From Leifsonia sp. Root227 (GTDB lineage Bacteria; Actinomycetota; Actinomycetes; Actinomycetales; Microbacteriaceae), in assembly GCF_001428745.1 (NCBI RefSeq), contig NZ_LMIO01000002.1, positions 829,533-893,532 of the forward strand: a stretch of DNA of 64,000 bases. Reading direction: 5' to 3'. A program made the position numbers and the translations under genes. Below are positions 15,969 to 23,669 of this stretch, piece by piece (the stretch's first letter is position 1; each line of letters starts with the position of its first letter). The notes beneath the pieces are model-generated. The model did not search any database. It was not told the origin of the DNA and was given only the letters and a program-made list of their open reading frames with translations.

Positions 15969-16439
15969 TCAGTCCGCTTGGCCGGCCTCCGGCGCCGCAT
16001 CCACGAGGAGCCAGCGCCGCCCCTGGTCGTCGCGTTCGCGGCGCAGCCGCAGTGTCACGCCGACGCCTGCCGGAGGGGATGCGGCGGATGCGGGCACAGC
16101 TGCGCGGGCGGCCGCCCGCCCCAGCAGCCGCTTCGCGTCCACGCCGTGGTAACCGGCCCTGAGCAGCGCGTCCGCCAGTTCGGTGCGCGTCGCGGACAGG
16201 TGGCTCTGCCAGATCGCCAGGCAGACGAGGCTGGCGACAGCGAACAGCAGGGTGGCGGCCATGCTCAGAAAGATCGCGGTGAACGCACGCGAGGTCAGCG
16301 TGATGGGGTACAGCACGAGAGTCGTCGCTGCGGCCACGACGAACAGCCCGCCCGCGACGCAGTACCCGACGAACCAGCTCTGGGCCACCGCGCCGCGGGT
16401 GTCAGGGAGCGCGATCCCGCTGGTCGGCGGCCGGATCAT
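15969..16439 (-). CDS. Membrane protein coupled to the mycosin-like protease
   Basis: A 156-residue protein with two membrane segments in its first 90 residues, a helical middle (SATRTELADALLRAGYHGVD) and a basic, strand-rich end. Its ATG overlaps the stop codon of the protease gene (ATGA), so the two are translationally coupled and probably act together. No known ESX component is recognised. Confidence 0.65.
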   Translation of the reverse strand: MIRPPTSGIALPDTRGAVAQSWFVGYCVAGGLFVVAAATTLVLYPITLTSRAFTAIFLSMAATLLFAVASLVCLAIWQSHLSATRTELADALLRAGYHGVDAKRLLGRAAARAAVPASAASPPAGVGVTLRLRRERDDQGRRWLLVDAAPEAGQAD

Positions 16440-17731
16440 GCCGTGCCACCCGTCCCATCGACGCCGTCGGTCTGGCGACGGCGCCTGCGCACCGTCACGA
16501 TGACCACCACCACGGCCGCGGCGGCGATCAGCAGCAGCGCCCCGACACCGCCGGCCACCCACCACAGCAGGGGAGAGGGCGCGGCGTGCGCGTCGAGGGC
16601 GGCGTAGCCGTCGAACGACGACGGCTTCCTGGCGCGCGGCTCCCGCCCAGCGGCGATGTCCGCCTTCGTCGCGGCGAGCTCTTTGGCGGTCGGGATGCCC
16701 AGCTTCTTGTCCATCAGCGGGTTCACATCCGGGTACTGCCTGGGGTCGACACGCAGCAGGTGTCCCAGGGAGATAGGGCCGTAGCCGTATCCCATCTCGG
16801 TGTCGCGCAGCAGCGGATGGTCCGTCGCGGTCGTGTTGTGGATCATCGACTGGATGATCTGGTTGGAGGTGGCTTTCGGATACTTCTGCCACACATCCGC
16901 GAGGATGCCCGCCACGATCGGCGTAGCGATCGACGTTCCCGAACCGTCCACGGAGGCGTTCCAGTCGCCGGTCGTCCTGTCGCCGATGAGGAGGAGATCG
17001 TCGCCGGGTGCGACGACGGTCGCCTCCGGGGTGATCGCCTTCTCGTCCTTGGCGTGCTCATCGCTCTCGATGTCGCCCGTTCTGCCGTATGCGCTTCCCA
17101 GGACCACCCCGTTGAGCTTCCCTGGATACGGCCCGGTGTCGAGCTGACTGTTGGGCGCTGCGGCCAGCACGATCACGCCGTGGGCGAGCGCGTTCGTCAC
17201 CGACTGGATCGCCCGGTTCGTCGCTCCGGACCATCCCACCGAGGTCGTGATGATCTTCGCGCCATCCGCCACGGCCTTGTCGATCGCGTCGCCGAACGAC
17301 TTCTCACCGAGACACGGTGACCCCGACGCGTTGCCCATCCCGTAGAACCGGAGGTCGGCGTCCGGCGCGATGCCACGGATGGCGGATGCACCCTTGCCAG
17401 ACCCGACGATCACGGCGGTGACGTTGGACCCGTGAAACGAAACGGCCATGTCCGTGCTGGAGGCGGGGAGCGGAGTGCCGTCCGCAGCCTCGCAGATCCC
17501 CGCGGGATCGACGGTGAGATCCGCCCCATCGAACACCGGCAGCTCCGGGTTGATGCCGCCGTCGATCACGGCGACGGTGACGCCCTTGCCCGTCCAGCCT
17601 GCGGCGTGGGCGTCGGCGACGCTGTAGTAGTCGTACCACCAGTTCGAGCCATCGGCCTGAGCGGCCGTCGGTATCGCGACGATCGCCGCAGACAGCGCGG
17701 CGGCCAGCATCCAGCGTGGTGTGTGTCTCAC
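16436..17731 (-). CDS. Mycosin-like membrane-anchored S8 serine protease
   Basis: A 431-residue subtilisin-family protease built like the type VII secretion mycosins: a signal peptide (MLAAALSAAIVAIPTAAQA), the catalytic Asp in VTVAVIDGGIN, His in VSFHGSNVTA, the oxyanion region V-L-A-A-A-P-N-S and Ser in DGSGTSIATPIVAG, then a Pro-rich linker, one C-terminal membrane helix and a basic cytoplasmic tail. I chose the GTG preceded by GGGGGACGATA. Mycosins normally sit in ESX clusters, but no EccC, EccB, EccD or WXG100 gene is visible here. It is coupled to a small membrane protein downstream. Confidence 0.85.
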   Translation of the reverse strand: MRHTPRWMLAAALSAAIVAIPTAAQADGSNWWYDYYSVADAHAAGWTGKGVTVAVIDGGINPELPVFDGADLTVDPAGICEAADGTPLPASSTDMAVSFHGSNVTAVIVGSGKGASAIRGIAPDADLRFYGMGNASGSPCLGEKSFGDAIDKAVADGAKIITTSVGWSGATNRAIQSVTNALAHGVIVLAAAPNSQLDTGPYPGKLNGVVLGSAYGRTGDIESDEHAKDEKAITPEATVVAPGDDLLLIGDRTTGDWNASVDGSGTSIATPIVAGILADVWQKYPKATSNQIIQSMIHNTTATDHPLLRDTEMGYGYGPISLGHLLRVDPRQYPDVNPLMDKKLGIPTAKELAATKADIAAGREPRARKPSSFDGYAALDAHAAPSPLLWWVAGGVGALLLIAAAAVVVVIVTVRRRRRQTDGVDGTGGTA

Positions 17732-17842
17732 TATCGTCCCCCGGTCGTGTACGCGCACCGGATTCCCCTGCGGCACGCGCTGAGGAGACTACTAAGACTG
17801 GGGGCAGGAGACAAATGCTGAGGCGCCGCCAACGATGCCACT

Positions 17843-17863
17843 TGTTTGTATAGAATACGAACA
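17843..17863. promoter_or_regulatory. GntR (YtrA-type) operator overlapping the -10 box
   Basis: TGTT-N-GTAT-AGA-ATAC-N-AACA is a perfect split dyad. It covers TAGAAT (17851-17856), a TANNNT -10 box that ends 6 nt before the GntR ATG. Autorepression of a leaderless transcript is the natural reading. Confidence 0.7.
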
Positions 17864-18213
17864 TGTTGATTCGTCTGGAAGCCGAGTCCGCTGCGTCGTT
17901 CGCCGAGCAGATCGTGGCCCAGGTGCGGCTCGGGGTGGCCAGAGGCGAGATCCGGGTGGGGGAGCGATTGCCGTCCGCTCGGGAGCTGGCCGGGTCGCTC
18001 GGGGTGAACATGCACACGGTGCTGCGCGCGTACGACGACCTGCGGGAGGCGGGGGTGATCGACCTGCGACGCGGCCGCGGAGCCGTGGTCGTCGCCGGAG
18101 ATACGGCGTCGGTGCGCTCGCTGATCGAGGCGGCAGCATCCCTCGTCTCCGAGGCGGCTCGAGCAGGCATCAGCTCGAACGAGCTCTCGGTCATCATCAG
18201 GGGGATCGCGTGA
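17863..18213 (+). CDS. GntR family regulator, YtrA subfamily
   Basis: A 116-residue regulator with an N-terminal GntR winged helix (I-R-V-G-E-R-L-P-S-A-R-E-L-A-G-S-L-G-V-N, T-V-L-R-A-Y-D-D-L-R-E-A-G-V-I) and only a short C-terminal helical tail of about 40 residues, which is the YtrA layout. YtrA regulators usually control their own operon of membrane or ABC-transport proteins. Here the partner is a DUF1648 membrane protein whose GTG start overlaps the regulator's stop (GTGA). A dyad lies over its promoter. Confidence 0.88.
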   Translation: MLIRLEAESAASFAEQIVAQVRLGVARGEIRVGERLPSARELAGSLGVNMHTVLRAYDDLREAGVIDLRRGRGAVVVAGDTASVRSLIEAAASLVSEAARAGISSNELSVIIRGIA

Positions 18214-19199
18214 GAGGACGAGGAGTCTACCGACGGATCATCGCTCTGCTGCTGAGCCTGATCCCGCTCGGCTGGTTGATCGTCACGGCCGTGACGGTCG
18301 GGCCGAGACTGGGGCAGCGGATGGCGTCGCACTGGTCGGGGTCCGCGACGCCGGACGGTTTCGCTGACCCCTGGCTGTCGTTCTGGATGTTCGCCGCGAT
18401 CGTCGCCGGTCTCACCGTCGGCGCGGTGGCGCTCGTCGTCTCCTCGCGCACCTCAGCTCCCGCTCGACTCTGGGCGGGCATCGTCGTCGCTCTCGCTGGT
18501 CTCTCCGCGCTCGCGTGGACGGCGCCAGCTGAGGCAACGGCGGCGGCGGCGACGCCGGAGGAGGCCGTACTCGGCGTCCGCCTCCTTCTCCTGATCCCCG
18601 TCGCCGCGCTGGGGGCACTGGTGGCCATCGTGCTTCCATCGGCCGACCCCGCGCCGCTCGACGAGGACGATGATGCCCAGGCGCGACCGACCCCGCCGCT
18701 CCGCTCCGGTGACAGGCTCGTCTGGTCCGGAACGACCGGCAGCGTGTGGTTCGGCGCTCCAGCCATCGCCCTCGTGGCAGGCGGTGTCTGCTGCCTTGTG
18801 GTCTCCATCGCGACCGCGACGCCCGGGCTGATCGCCCCCGCGGTCATCCTGCTCCTGGTGGGATGCACGCTGCTTCTCCTGGCGCGCGTGCGCCTCTCCG
18901 TCGACGCCCGCGGCATCCGTCTGGTCTCCACGGTCTTCCTGGTTCCCCTGATCCGGGTGCGGCTGGACGATGTCGAGCGGGTGAGCGCGGAGCAGATCAG
19001 CCCACTGCGCTGGGGCGGGTGGGGATACCGCATCTCGACCAGAGGCATCGCATACGTCACCAGGCGGAGCGAGGGGCTGGTGATCACGCGGCGGCGCGGC
19101 GTCGATATCGCGATCACGATCGACGGCGCCGAACAGGCGAGCGCGGCGGCCGAGCTTCTGGTCGACCAGCGCAGGGAGAGTGCCCGCCGTACGGCGTGA
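18210..19199 (+). CDS. DUF1648-type membrane protein
   Basis: A 329-residue protein with about seven membrane segments. The N-terminal region after the first helix (A-S-H-W-S-G-S-A-T-P-D-G-F-A-D-P-W) is the DUF1648 signature seen in SdpI and YtrA-linked proteins. The C-terminal part after residue 225 (L-V-S-T-V-F-L-V-P-L-I-R-V-R-L-D-D-V-E-R-V) resembles a PH-like domain. It is coupled to the GntR gene. A role in envelope stress or peptide immunity is possible but not shown. Confidence 0.75.
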   Translation: MRGRGVYRRIIALLLSLIPLGWLIVTAVTVGPRLGQRMASHWSGSATPDGFADPWLSFWMFAAIVAGLTVGAVALVVSSRTSAPARLWAGIVVALAGLSALAWTAPAEATAAAATPEEAVLGVRLLLLIPVAALGALVAIVLPSADPAPLDEDDDAQARPTPPLRSGDRLVWSGTTGSVWFGAPAIALVAGGVCCLVVSIATATPGLIAPAVILLLVGCTLLLLARVRLSVDARGIRLVSTVFLVPLIRVRLDDVERVSAEQISPLRWGGWGYRISTRGIAYVTRRSEGLVITRRRGVDIAITIDGAEQASAAAELLVDQRRESARRTA

Positions 19200-19202
19200 C
19201 GC

Positions 19203-19640
19203 TCAGGATGCGGCCGGTACCAGCTCTGCGAGCAGGGCCTGCACGCGCCGCTTGATCTCGTCGCGGATGGGACGGACCTCTTCTGCCGGGCGCCCGGCAG
19301 GATCGGTGAGGTCCCAGTCCTCGTAGCGCTTGCCCGGGAAGATCGGGCAGGTGTCGCCGCATCCCATCGTGATGACGACGTCGGACTCCTGGACCGCTTC
19401 GGTCGTGAGCACCTTGGGCTGCTGGCCCGCGATGTCGATGCCGTCCTCCGCCATCACCTGCACCGCGACGGGGTTGAGCTGATCTTTCGGCTCCGAGCCG
19501 GCGGAGAGCACGTCGACGCGCCCTCCGGCGAGCGCCCGCAGATAGCCTGCGGCCATCTGGGAGCGACCGGCGTTGTGGACGCAGACGAACAGGACGATGG
19601 GGGTGGAGCCGGTCACGGTGGTCTCGCCTTCCACATCCAT
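19203..19640 (-). CDS. arsC: Arsenate reductase / low-molecular-weight phosphatase (ArsC-like)
   Basis: A 145-residue cytoplasmic protein of the LMW-phosphatase fold. The phosphate loop is CVHNAGRSQMAAG (Cys-x5-Arg-Ser) and a second region GCGDTCPIFPGKRYEDWDLTDPAG supplies the two further Cys and the acid Asp used by thiol-coupled arsenate reductases. It reduces arsenate to arsenite with thioredoxin or mycothiol. No ars efflux pump or ArsR lies beside it, so a housekeeping role is possible. The gene ends 3 nt from the converging DUF1648 gene. Confidence 0.85.
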   Translation of the reverse strand: MDVEGETTVTGSTPIVLFVCVHNAGRSQMAAGYLRALAGGRVDVLSAGSEPKDQLNPVAVQVMAEDGIDIAGQQPKVLTTEAVQESDVVITMGCGDTCPIFPGKRYEDWDLTDPAGRPAEEVRPIRDEIKRRVQALLAELVPAAS

Positions 19641-19647
19641 AGCTGTC

Positions 19648-19653
19648 AGTCTA
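19648..19653 (-). promoter_or_regulatory. -10 box TAGACT (minus strand), probable leaderless arsC promoter
   Basis: TAGACT on the coding strand ends 7 nt before the arsC ATG, which has no ribosome site. Confidence 0.55.
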
Positions 19654-19769
19654 AGCGCGACGATTATCTGAATTTCTTCCGCGCGCTGTCGAAAGGATCG
19701 CGCGGCGTTCGTTGCAGGAGTGAGAGGGCACCCCGGCCGGGGCTGCCACGGACGAAAGGAAGCATCACG

Positions 19770-20375
19770 ATGAGCACCACACTGACGGTCGACTTCTTCT
19801 GCACGGTCGACGGCTTCGGCATGACAGACGGCTGGCCGGGATACTGGGGCAAAGAAGGGCCGGAGCTGATCGCGGACCGCGTTGCCACCTTCGAGCGGGA
19901 GCAGGTGCTCGTCTTCGGTGCGACCACGTTCCGCCAGTTCCGGAAGTTCGTGACGATCTTCGACGAACCGTACTACGGCAGCCTCAACCGGCTGCCGAAG
20001 ATCGTCTTCTCGCACACCCTCGAAGAGCCGCTCGGTTGGGAGAACTCGACGGTGCTCGCCGAGGACGCGGTGACTGCGATCGAGCGGCTGAAGCGCACCA
20101 CCGACGTCCCGATGCGGTCGCACGGCAGCGTCGAACTGAACCGAGCCCTTCTCGCAGCAGGGCTCGTCGACAGGGTCGAGCTGATGATGTTCCCGGTGAT
20201 CTCCGGCGACGCAGGACGCGCCGCCCTGTTCCACGGGGGCCCGGAGTTCGATCTGGACCTCGTCGAGTCGACCGTGCTCGACGGGCGCACGCTTAAGCTC
20301 GTGTACGCCCCGCACCTGCACCAGCATGGCGAGGTTCCGGAGGGTGTCGGCCCGAAGCGCAGGATCGCCGAGTAG
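19770..20375 (+). CDS. Dihydrofolate-reductase-family protein (RibD C-terminal-like)
   Basis: A 201-residue protein of the RibD_C/DHFR fold: L-T-V-D-F-F-C-T-V-D-G-F at the start, V-F-G-A-T-T-F-R-Q-F, and S-H-G-S-V-E-L-N-R-A-L-L-A-A-G-L-V-D-R-V-E-L-M, the NADPH-binding signature of the YwjB/YyaP group. Its substrate is unknown. The ATG follows GAAAGGA. It lies 36 nt before the yciI-like gene and is probably the first gene of the sigma factor operon. A 15-bp word around its stop codon is repeated 19 bp later. Confidence 0.85.
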   Translation: MSTTLTVDFFCTVDGFGMTDGWPGYWGKEGPELIADRVATFEREQVLVFGATTFRQFRKFVTIFDEPYYGSLNRLPKIVFSHTLEEPLGWENSTVLAEDAVTAIERLKRTTDVPMRSHGSVELNRALLAAGLVDRVELMMFPVISGDAGRAALFHGGPEFDLDLVESTVLDGRTLKLVYAPHLHQHGEVPEGVGPKRRIAE

Positions 20376-20390
20376 GCGCAGGATCGCCGA
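20357..20390 (+). repeat. 15-bp direct repeat with 19-bp period across a stop codon
   Basis: GCGCAGGATCGCCGA occurs at 20357 and 20376. The TAG stop of the RibD-like gene lies between the two copies, at the end of the first 19-bp unit. Confidence 0.75.
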
Positions 20391-20411
20391 TGTAGGGGAG
20401 AGGACCTGATC

Positions 20412-20741
20412 ATGCAGTACCTGGTGAATGTGATCGACGGACGCAGCAACTCGGGAACGGCCGAGGAGGGCGCAGCGATCGACGTGTTCAACGACAAGCT
20501 CCGCGCGGGCGGGCACTGGGTGTTCGCCGCGGGGCTCGCGGATCCAACGGTATCGACCGTCGTGGACGGCAGAGGCGACGAGCCGGTCTTCACCGATGGC
20601 CCGTTCGTCGAGGCGAAGGAGTGGGCGGCCGGTCTCTGGATCATCGAGGCGCCCGACCTCGACGTCGCCCTGGAGCTGATGGCAGAGGGCTCGAAAGCCT
20701 GCAACCGCCGTCTCGAAGTGCGACCGCTGCTCCAGGAGTGA
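20412..20741 (+). CDS. YciI-like DGPF-domain protein
   Basis: A 109-residue protein of the YCII/DGPF family: M-Q-Y-L-V-N-V-I at the start and V-F-T-D-G-P-F-V-E-A-K-E in the middle, the motif that gives the family its name. Such proteins are the constant neighbours of ECF42 sigma factors and probably act as their target or partner. It precedes the sigma factor gene by 9 nt. Confidence 0.9.
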   Translation: MQYLVNVIDGRSNSGTAEEGAAIDVFNDKLRAGGHWVFAAGLADPTVSTVVDGRGDEPVFTDGPFVEAKEWAAGLWIIEAPDLDVALELMAEGSKACNRRLEVRPLLQE

Positions 20742-20750
20742 TCGGCAGGC

Positions 20751-21977
20751 GTGACGGATATCCAGGATGCGCTGACCCGCGCCCACCGCGACGAGTGGGC
20801 GCGGGTGGTGGCGACGCTCGCCAAGCGGTTCGGGAGCCTCGATACGGCTGAAGACGCGGCCGCGGACGCTTACGCAACCGCTGCGGAACGCTGGCCGCGA
20901 GATGGCGTTCCGCCCAACCCGGGCGCGTGGCTCACCACGACCGCGACCCGCAAGGCGATCGACCGCATCCGGCGGGAGAGCACCAGGGATGCGCGGCACA
21001 GAGAGGCGCTGCTCGTGTACGACATGGAATCGGAGCATGAGCAGCTCGGCGCCATCGACGACGACCGGCTGCGGCTGCTCTTCATCTGCTGCCACCCGGC
21101 GCTCGCGATGGAGGCGCGGGTGGCCCTGACGCTCCGGATGGTCGGCGGACTGAGCGTGCCGGAGATCGCCAGCGCCTTCCTGGTGCAGGACACCACGATG
21201 GGCGCCCGTATCACCCGCGCCAAGGCCAAGATCGCGGCTGCGGGCATCCCGTTCCGGGTGCCGACCGCCGCCGACCTGCCCCGTCGCGTCTCCGGCGTGC
21301 TCACCGTGCTGTTCCTGATCTTCAACGAGGGCTACCTCGCGTCCGGCTCGGAGTCGGCGCCGGTGCGCGGCGACCTCACCGGCGAGGCGATCCGTCTCAC
21401 CCGGCTACTGCACGCACTGCTCCCCGACGACGGCGAGACGACAGGGATGCTCGGGCTGATGCTGCTGACCGAGGCTCGGCGCTCGGCGCGGTTGTCGTCG
21501 GCCGGTGCGCTGGTCTCTCTGCCGGAGCAGGACAGGGGCCAGTGGGACGAGACGTTGATCGCCGAGGGCCACGCGCTGGTGCGCGAACGCCTCGCCACCG
21601 GCGTCGCACCCGGTCGCTACCAGCTTCTCGCCGCGATCAACGCCGTGCACACCGACGGCGACGCACCGGACTGGGCGCAGGTGGTGGCCCTCTACGACCA
21701 GCTGGTGGGTCTCGACCCGTCGCCGATCGTCCGCCTCAACCGGGCGATAGCGGTGGGGGAGCGCGACGGCCTCGACGCCGGCCTGGCGATCATCGACACG
21801 CTCGAGCCCGAGCTGTCTGCCTACCACCCGTTTCACGCCGCCCGCGCGGACGCGTTGCGGAGACGAGGGCGCACCGCCGAGGCGCGCGACGCATACGACG
21901 CGGCGATCGCACGCGCGGACAACACAGCCGAACTCGCGTACCTCCGGCGTCGGCGCGACGAGCTCGACGCGTTGTGA
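20751..21977 (+). CDS. ECF sigma factor, ECF42 type with C-terminal TPR-like domain
   Basis: A 408-residue, GTG-started sigma factor. The N-terminal half has region 2 (L-D-T-A-E-D-A-A-A-D-A-Y-A-T-A-A-E-R-W) and region 4 (V-A-L-T-L-R-M-V-G-G-L-S-V-P-E-I-A-S-A-F-L). The C-terminal 200 residues form a helical extension ending in TPR-like repeats (H-A-A-R-A-D-A-L-R-R-R-G-R-T-A-E-A-R-D-A-Y). This size and the adjacent DGPF gene define the ECF42 group, in which the extension replaces a separate anti-sigma factor. Its regulon is unknown and no anti-sigma gene is visible here. Confidence 0.9.
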   Translation: MTDIQDALTRAHRDEWARVVATLAKRFGSLDTAEDAAADAYATAAERWPRDGVPPNPGAWLTTTATRKAIDRIRRESTRDARHREALLVYDMESEHEQLGAIDDDRLRLLFICCHPALAMEARVALTLRMVGGLSVPEIASAFLVQDTTMGARITRAKAKIAAAGIPFRVPTAADLPRRVSGVLTVLFLIFNEGYLASGSESAPVRGDLTGEAIRLTRLLHALLPDDGETTGMLGLMLLTEARRSARLSSAGALVSLPEQDRGQWDETLIAEGHALVRERLATGVAPGRYQLLAAINAVHTDGDAPDWAQVVALYDQLVGLDPSPIVRLNRAIAVGERDGLDAGLAIIDTLEPELSAYHPFHAARADALRRRGRTAEARDAYDAAIARADNTAELAYLRRRRDELDAL

Positions 21978-21985
21978 AGAGAATA

Positions 21986-22003
21986 TTGACAGGCGCCTGT
22001 CAA
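21986..22003. promoter_or_regulatory. Perfect 18-bp palindrome over the VOC/marR promoter
   Basis: TTGACAGGCGCCTGTCAA is fully palindromic. Its first six bases are a consensus -35 box, and 17 bp further GATCAT (22009-22014) can serve as -10, placing the start point at the ATG of the VOC gene. It is the likely site of the MarR protein encoded second in the operon. Confidence 0.75.
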
Positions 22004-22020
22004 TCGACGATCATGCCACT

Positions 22021-22389
22021 ATGACCTCTGCTCCTGTGACTTCTGGTCCGACCCTTCATCGCATCGTCCTCTCGGCCGCGTCGCTGGCCGCCGCCGTCGC
22101 CCTGTACGGCGGGGTGCTCGGGCTCTGCGTCGAACGCCGGAGCGACGGATTCGCGTGGCTGCGCACCGCGGACGGCACCGAGCTCATGGTGCACGAGCGC
22201 CCGACAGAGTCATCGGATGCTGCGGTGGCGTTGACCTTCGCCGTGACCGGCCTCGACGCGGTCGTCGCAGACTGGGTCGGCGCCGGGGGAGCGGTGGTGG
22301 ATGCACCTGCCGTCCAGCCGTGGGGCGAGCGCATGTCCGTCGTGCGCGACAGGGACGGCCACATCGTCTGCCTGGTCGAGCGACCGTGA
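22021..22389 (+). CDS. VOC family protein (glyoxalase-like)
   Basis: A 122-residue single-module VOC protein: H-R-I-V-L-S-A-A-S-L-A-A-A-V-A-L-Y-G-G-V-L-G-L at the start, then L-M-V-H-E-R, and the C-terminal strand S-V-V-R-D-R-D-G-H-I-V-C-L-V-E. Metal ligands (His and Glu at strand ends) are partly present. Possible roles are glyoxalase, dioxygenase or drug-binding protein. It forms an operon with a MarR gene whose GTG overlaps its stop; the shared promoter carries an 18-bp palindrome. Confidence 0.85.
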   Translation: MTSAPVTSGPTLHRIVLSAASLAAAVALYGGVLGLCVERRSDGFAWLRTADGTELMVHERPTESSDAAVALTFAVTGLDAVVADWVGAGGAVVDAPAVQPWGERMSVVRDRDGHIVCLVERP

Positions 22390-22823
22390 ACGTCGAGGGT
22401 GCGCACCTGACCGAACTCGTCGACGAGGTCTTCCGGCTCGCCGACGCGCTCACCAGGGCGGGCGACGACATCGTGGCGGGGGAAGGGCTGACCGCTGCGC
22501 GCTGGCTCACCCTCGGCGCCGTCGCTCACGGACCAGTGAGCGTCGCAGGGATCGCCCGTCGACGGGGGATGCGCAGGCAGTCCGCCGCCGAGGGCGTCGC
22601 CGCCCTGGAGCGAGCCGGCCTGGTGGCGCGCATCCAGGATCCTTCCGATGCCAGGGCGCCCCTCGTCGAGCTGACGGATCAGGGGAGGGCGACCCTCGAA
22701 CGCATCCGCCCCCTGCGGACGGAGTGGGCAGAACGGACGGCTCGGTTTGCGGAGCCGGAGGAGCTGTCCGCGGCTCTCGAGGTGGCACGGCGATTGCGGG
22801 CGGAGCTGGAGCGGGGGCAGTGA
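22386..22823 (+). CDS. MarR family transcriptional regulator
   Basis: A 145-residue winged-helix protein with the MarR layout: dimer helix at the N-terminus, recognition region V-A-G-I-A-R-R-R-G-M-R-R-Q-S-A-A-E-G-V-A-A-L-E-R-A-G-L-V, wing P-S-D-A-R-A-P-L-V-E-L-T, and a C-terminal helix. It starts at a GTG overlapping the VOC gene stop. As the second gene of the operon it probably represses the operon through the 18-bp palindrome, and the VOC protein may handle the inducer. Confidence 0.85.
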   Translation: MNVEGAHLTELVDEVFRLADALTRAGDDIVAGEGLTAARWLTLGAVAHGPVSVAGIARRRGMRRQSAAEGVAALERAGLVARIQDPSDARAPLVELTDQGRATLERIRPLRTEWAERTARFAEPEELSAALEVARRLRAELERGQ

Positions 22824-22892
22824 TGCGCGGCTGCTGCCCCTGGGCGGCGCTGCCGCGAGGTCGCTGGCGTTCGGAGACGCAGCGGCCGGTGT

Positions 22893-22898
22893 TACTGT
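22893..22898 (+). promoter_or_regulatory. -10 box TACTGT upstream of the septum-formation-like gene
   Basis: TACTGT fits TANNNT; a start near 22905 would give a leader of about 70 nt ending in GGGAGG before the GTG. The other 90 nt of this gap show nothing notable. Confidence 0.35.
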
Positions 22899-22973
22899 TG
22901 CGGTCGGTCCAGGCCGCGCAGCGCGATCGTGGCCCGATCATTGAGCTCTGAACGGGGGAGAGGGAGGTAGCGC

Positions 22974-23624
22974 GTGCCAGTCCGCCGATCGCGTGACAGC
23001 TCCGGAGGGCCTGAAGAGACCATCCCCGCCGGCCTGTCGCGTCGCGGCTGGCTTCTGCTCGTCGCGATCACCGCCGGCATCGGTGTCGTGCTCCTGGTGG
23101 TCGGGGTCGTCGCGACGGGCATCCCGGGCAGCGGCGCACGAGCGGCTACGTCACCAACACCCGCGGCTCTCGCACCGCACACGTTCGATCCGGGCTCGGC
23201 GCCGACTCCGCTCGGCCTGCCGCCGCGTCCCACTACGACACATGTCGCCACCGTCCCTGCCGTACCCGTCGCATCCATCAGCCGCGGCGACTGCCTTCAG
23301 ACCTACGACTCGAAGTGGGCGGACGGCTACCCGGTGATCGACTGCTCCCAGCAGCACATCGCACAGCTCCTGACGAAAGGCGAGCTGCCGCAGCCCGCCG
23401 GGTCGGCGTTCCCTGGCACGGCCGCACTCGACTCCCAGATCAGCGACCTCTGCGAGCCGTTCCTGAACTGGCACTGGGTCGCCATCTGGGGCGAAGACGT
23501 CCAGCTGGACCTGCGCTACCCGGACACGGATGCGACGTGGGCGACGGGCGACCGCACGTACTACTGCATCGTGTACACGTTCTCCCGCCACGAGCTCACC
23601 GGGAGCGCGCTGGCCGGTGAGTGA
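22974..23624 (+). CDS. Membrane-anchored septum-formation-family protein
   Basis: A 216-residue protein: a short cytoplasmic basic N-terminus, one membrane helix at about residues 24-50, a Pro/Thr-rich linker, and an extracytoplasmic domain with four Cys (G-D-C-L-Q, V-I-D-C-S-Q-Q-H, D-L-C-E-P-F, Y-Y-C-I-V) in the pattern of the actinobacterial 'septum formation' domain (PF13845-like). The Cys probably pair. The role in division is only a family name. The GTG start follows GGGAGGT. Confidence 0.7.
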   Translation: MPVRRSRDSSGGPEETIPAGLSRRGWLLLVAITAGIGVVLLVVGVVATGIPGSGARAATSPTPAALAPHTFDPGSAPTPLGLPPRPTTTHVATVPAVPVASISRGDCLQTYDSKWADGYPVIDCSQQHIAQLLTKGELPQPAGSAFPGTAALDSQISDLCEPFLNWHWVAIWGEDVQLDLRYPDTDATWATGDRTYYCIVYTFSRHELTGSALAGE

Positions 23625-23656
23625 CCCGGGCGACGGACAGCCGTCGACACGCGGCG

Positions 23657-23662
23657 TACACT
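23657..23662 (+). promoter_or_regulatory. -10 box TACACT of a probable leaderless promoter
   Basis: TACACT ends 7 nt before the ATG of the histidine phosphatase gene, which has no ribosome site. Confidence 0.55.
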
Positions 23663-23669
23663 CCGGGCC

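Noticed and set aside
13877..16162. Open frame of 761 codons on the plus strand
   Set aside because: It runs antisense through the MFS gene and its neighbours and is made of Arg/Asp/His-rich low-complexity sequence.
19203..21095. Very long N-terminal extension of the arsC frame
   Set aside because: The extension runs antisense through the RibD-like, yciI-like and sigma factor genes; the real start has a TAGACT box 7 nt upstream and gives the normal ArsC length.
22009..22022. PafBC-type activator motif at the VOC/marR promoter (TGTCA near a TANNNT box)
   Set aside because: The TGTCA is half of the perfect palindrome, and the spacing to a TANNNT box does not fit the published damage-activator arrangement.
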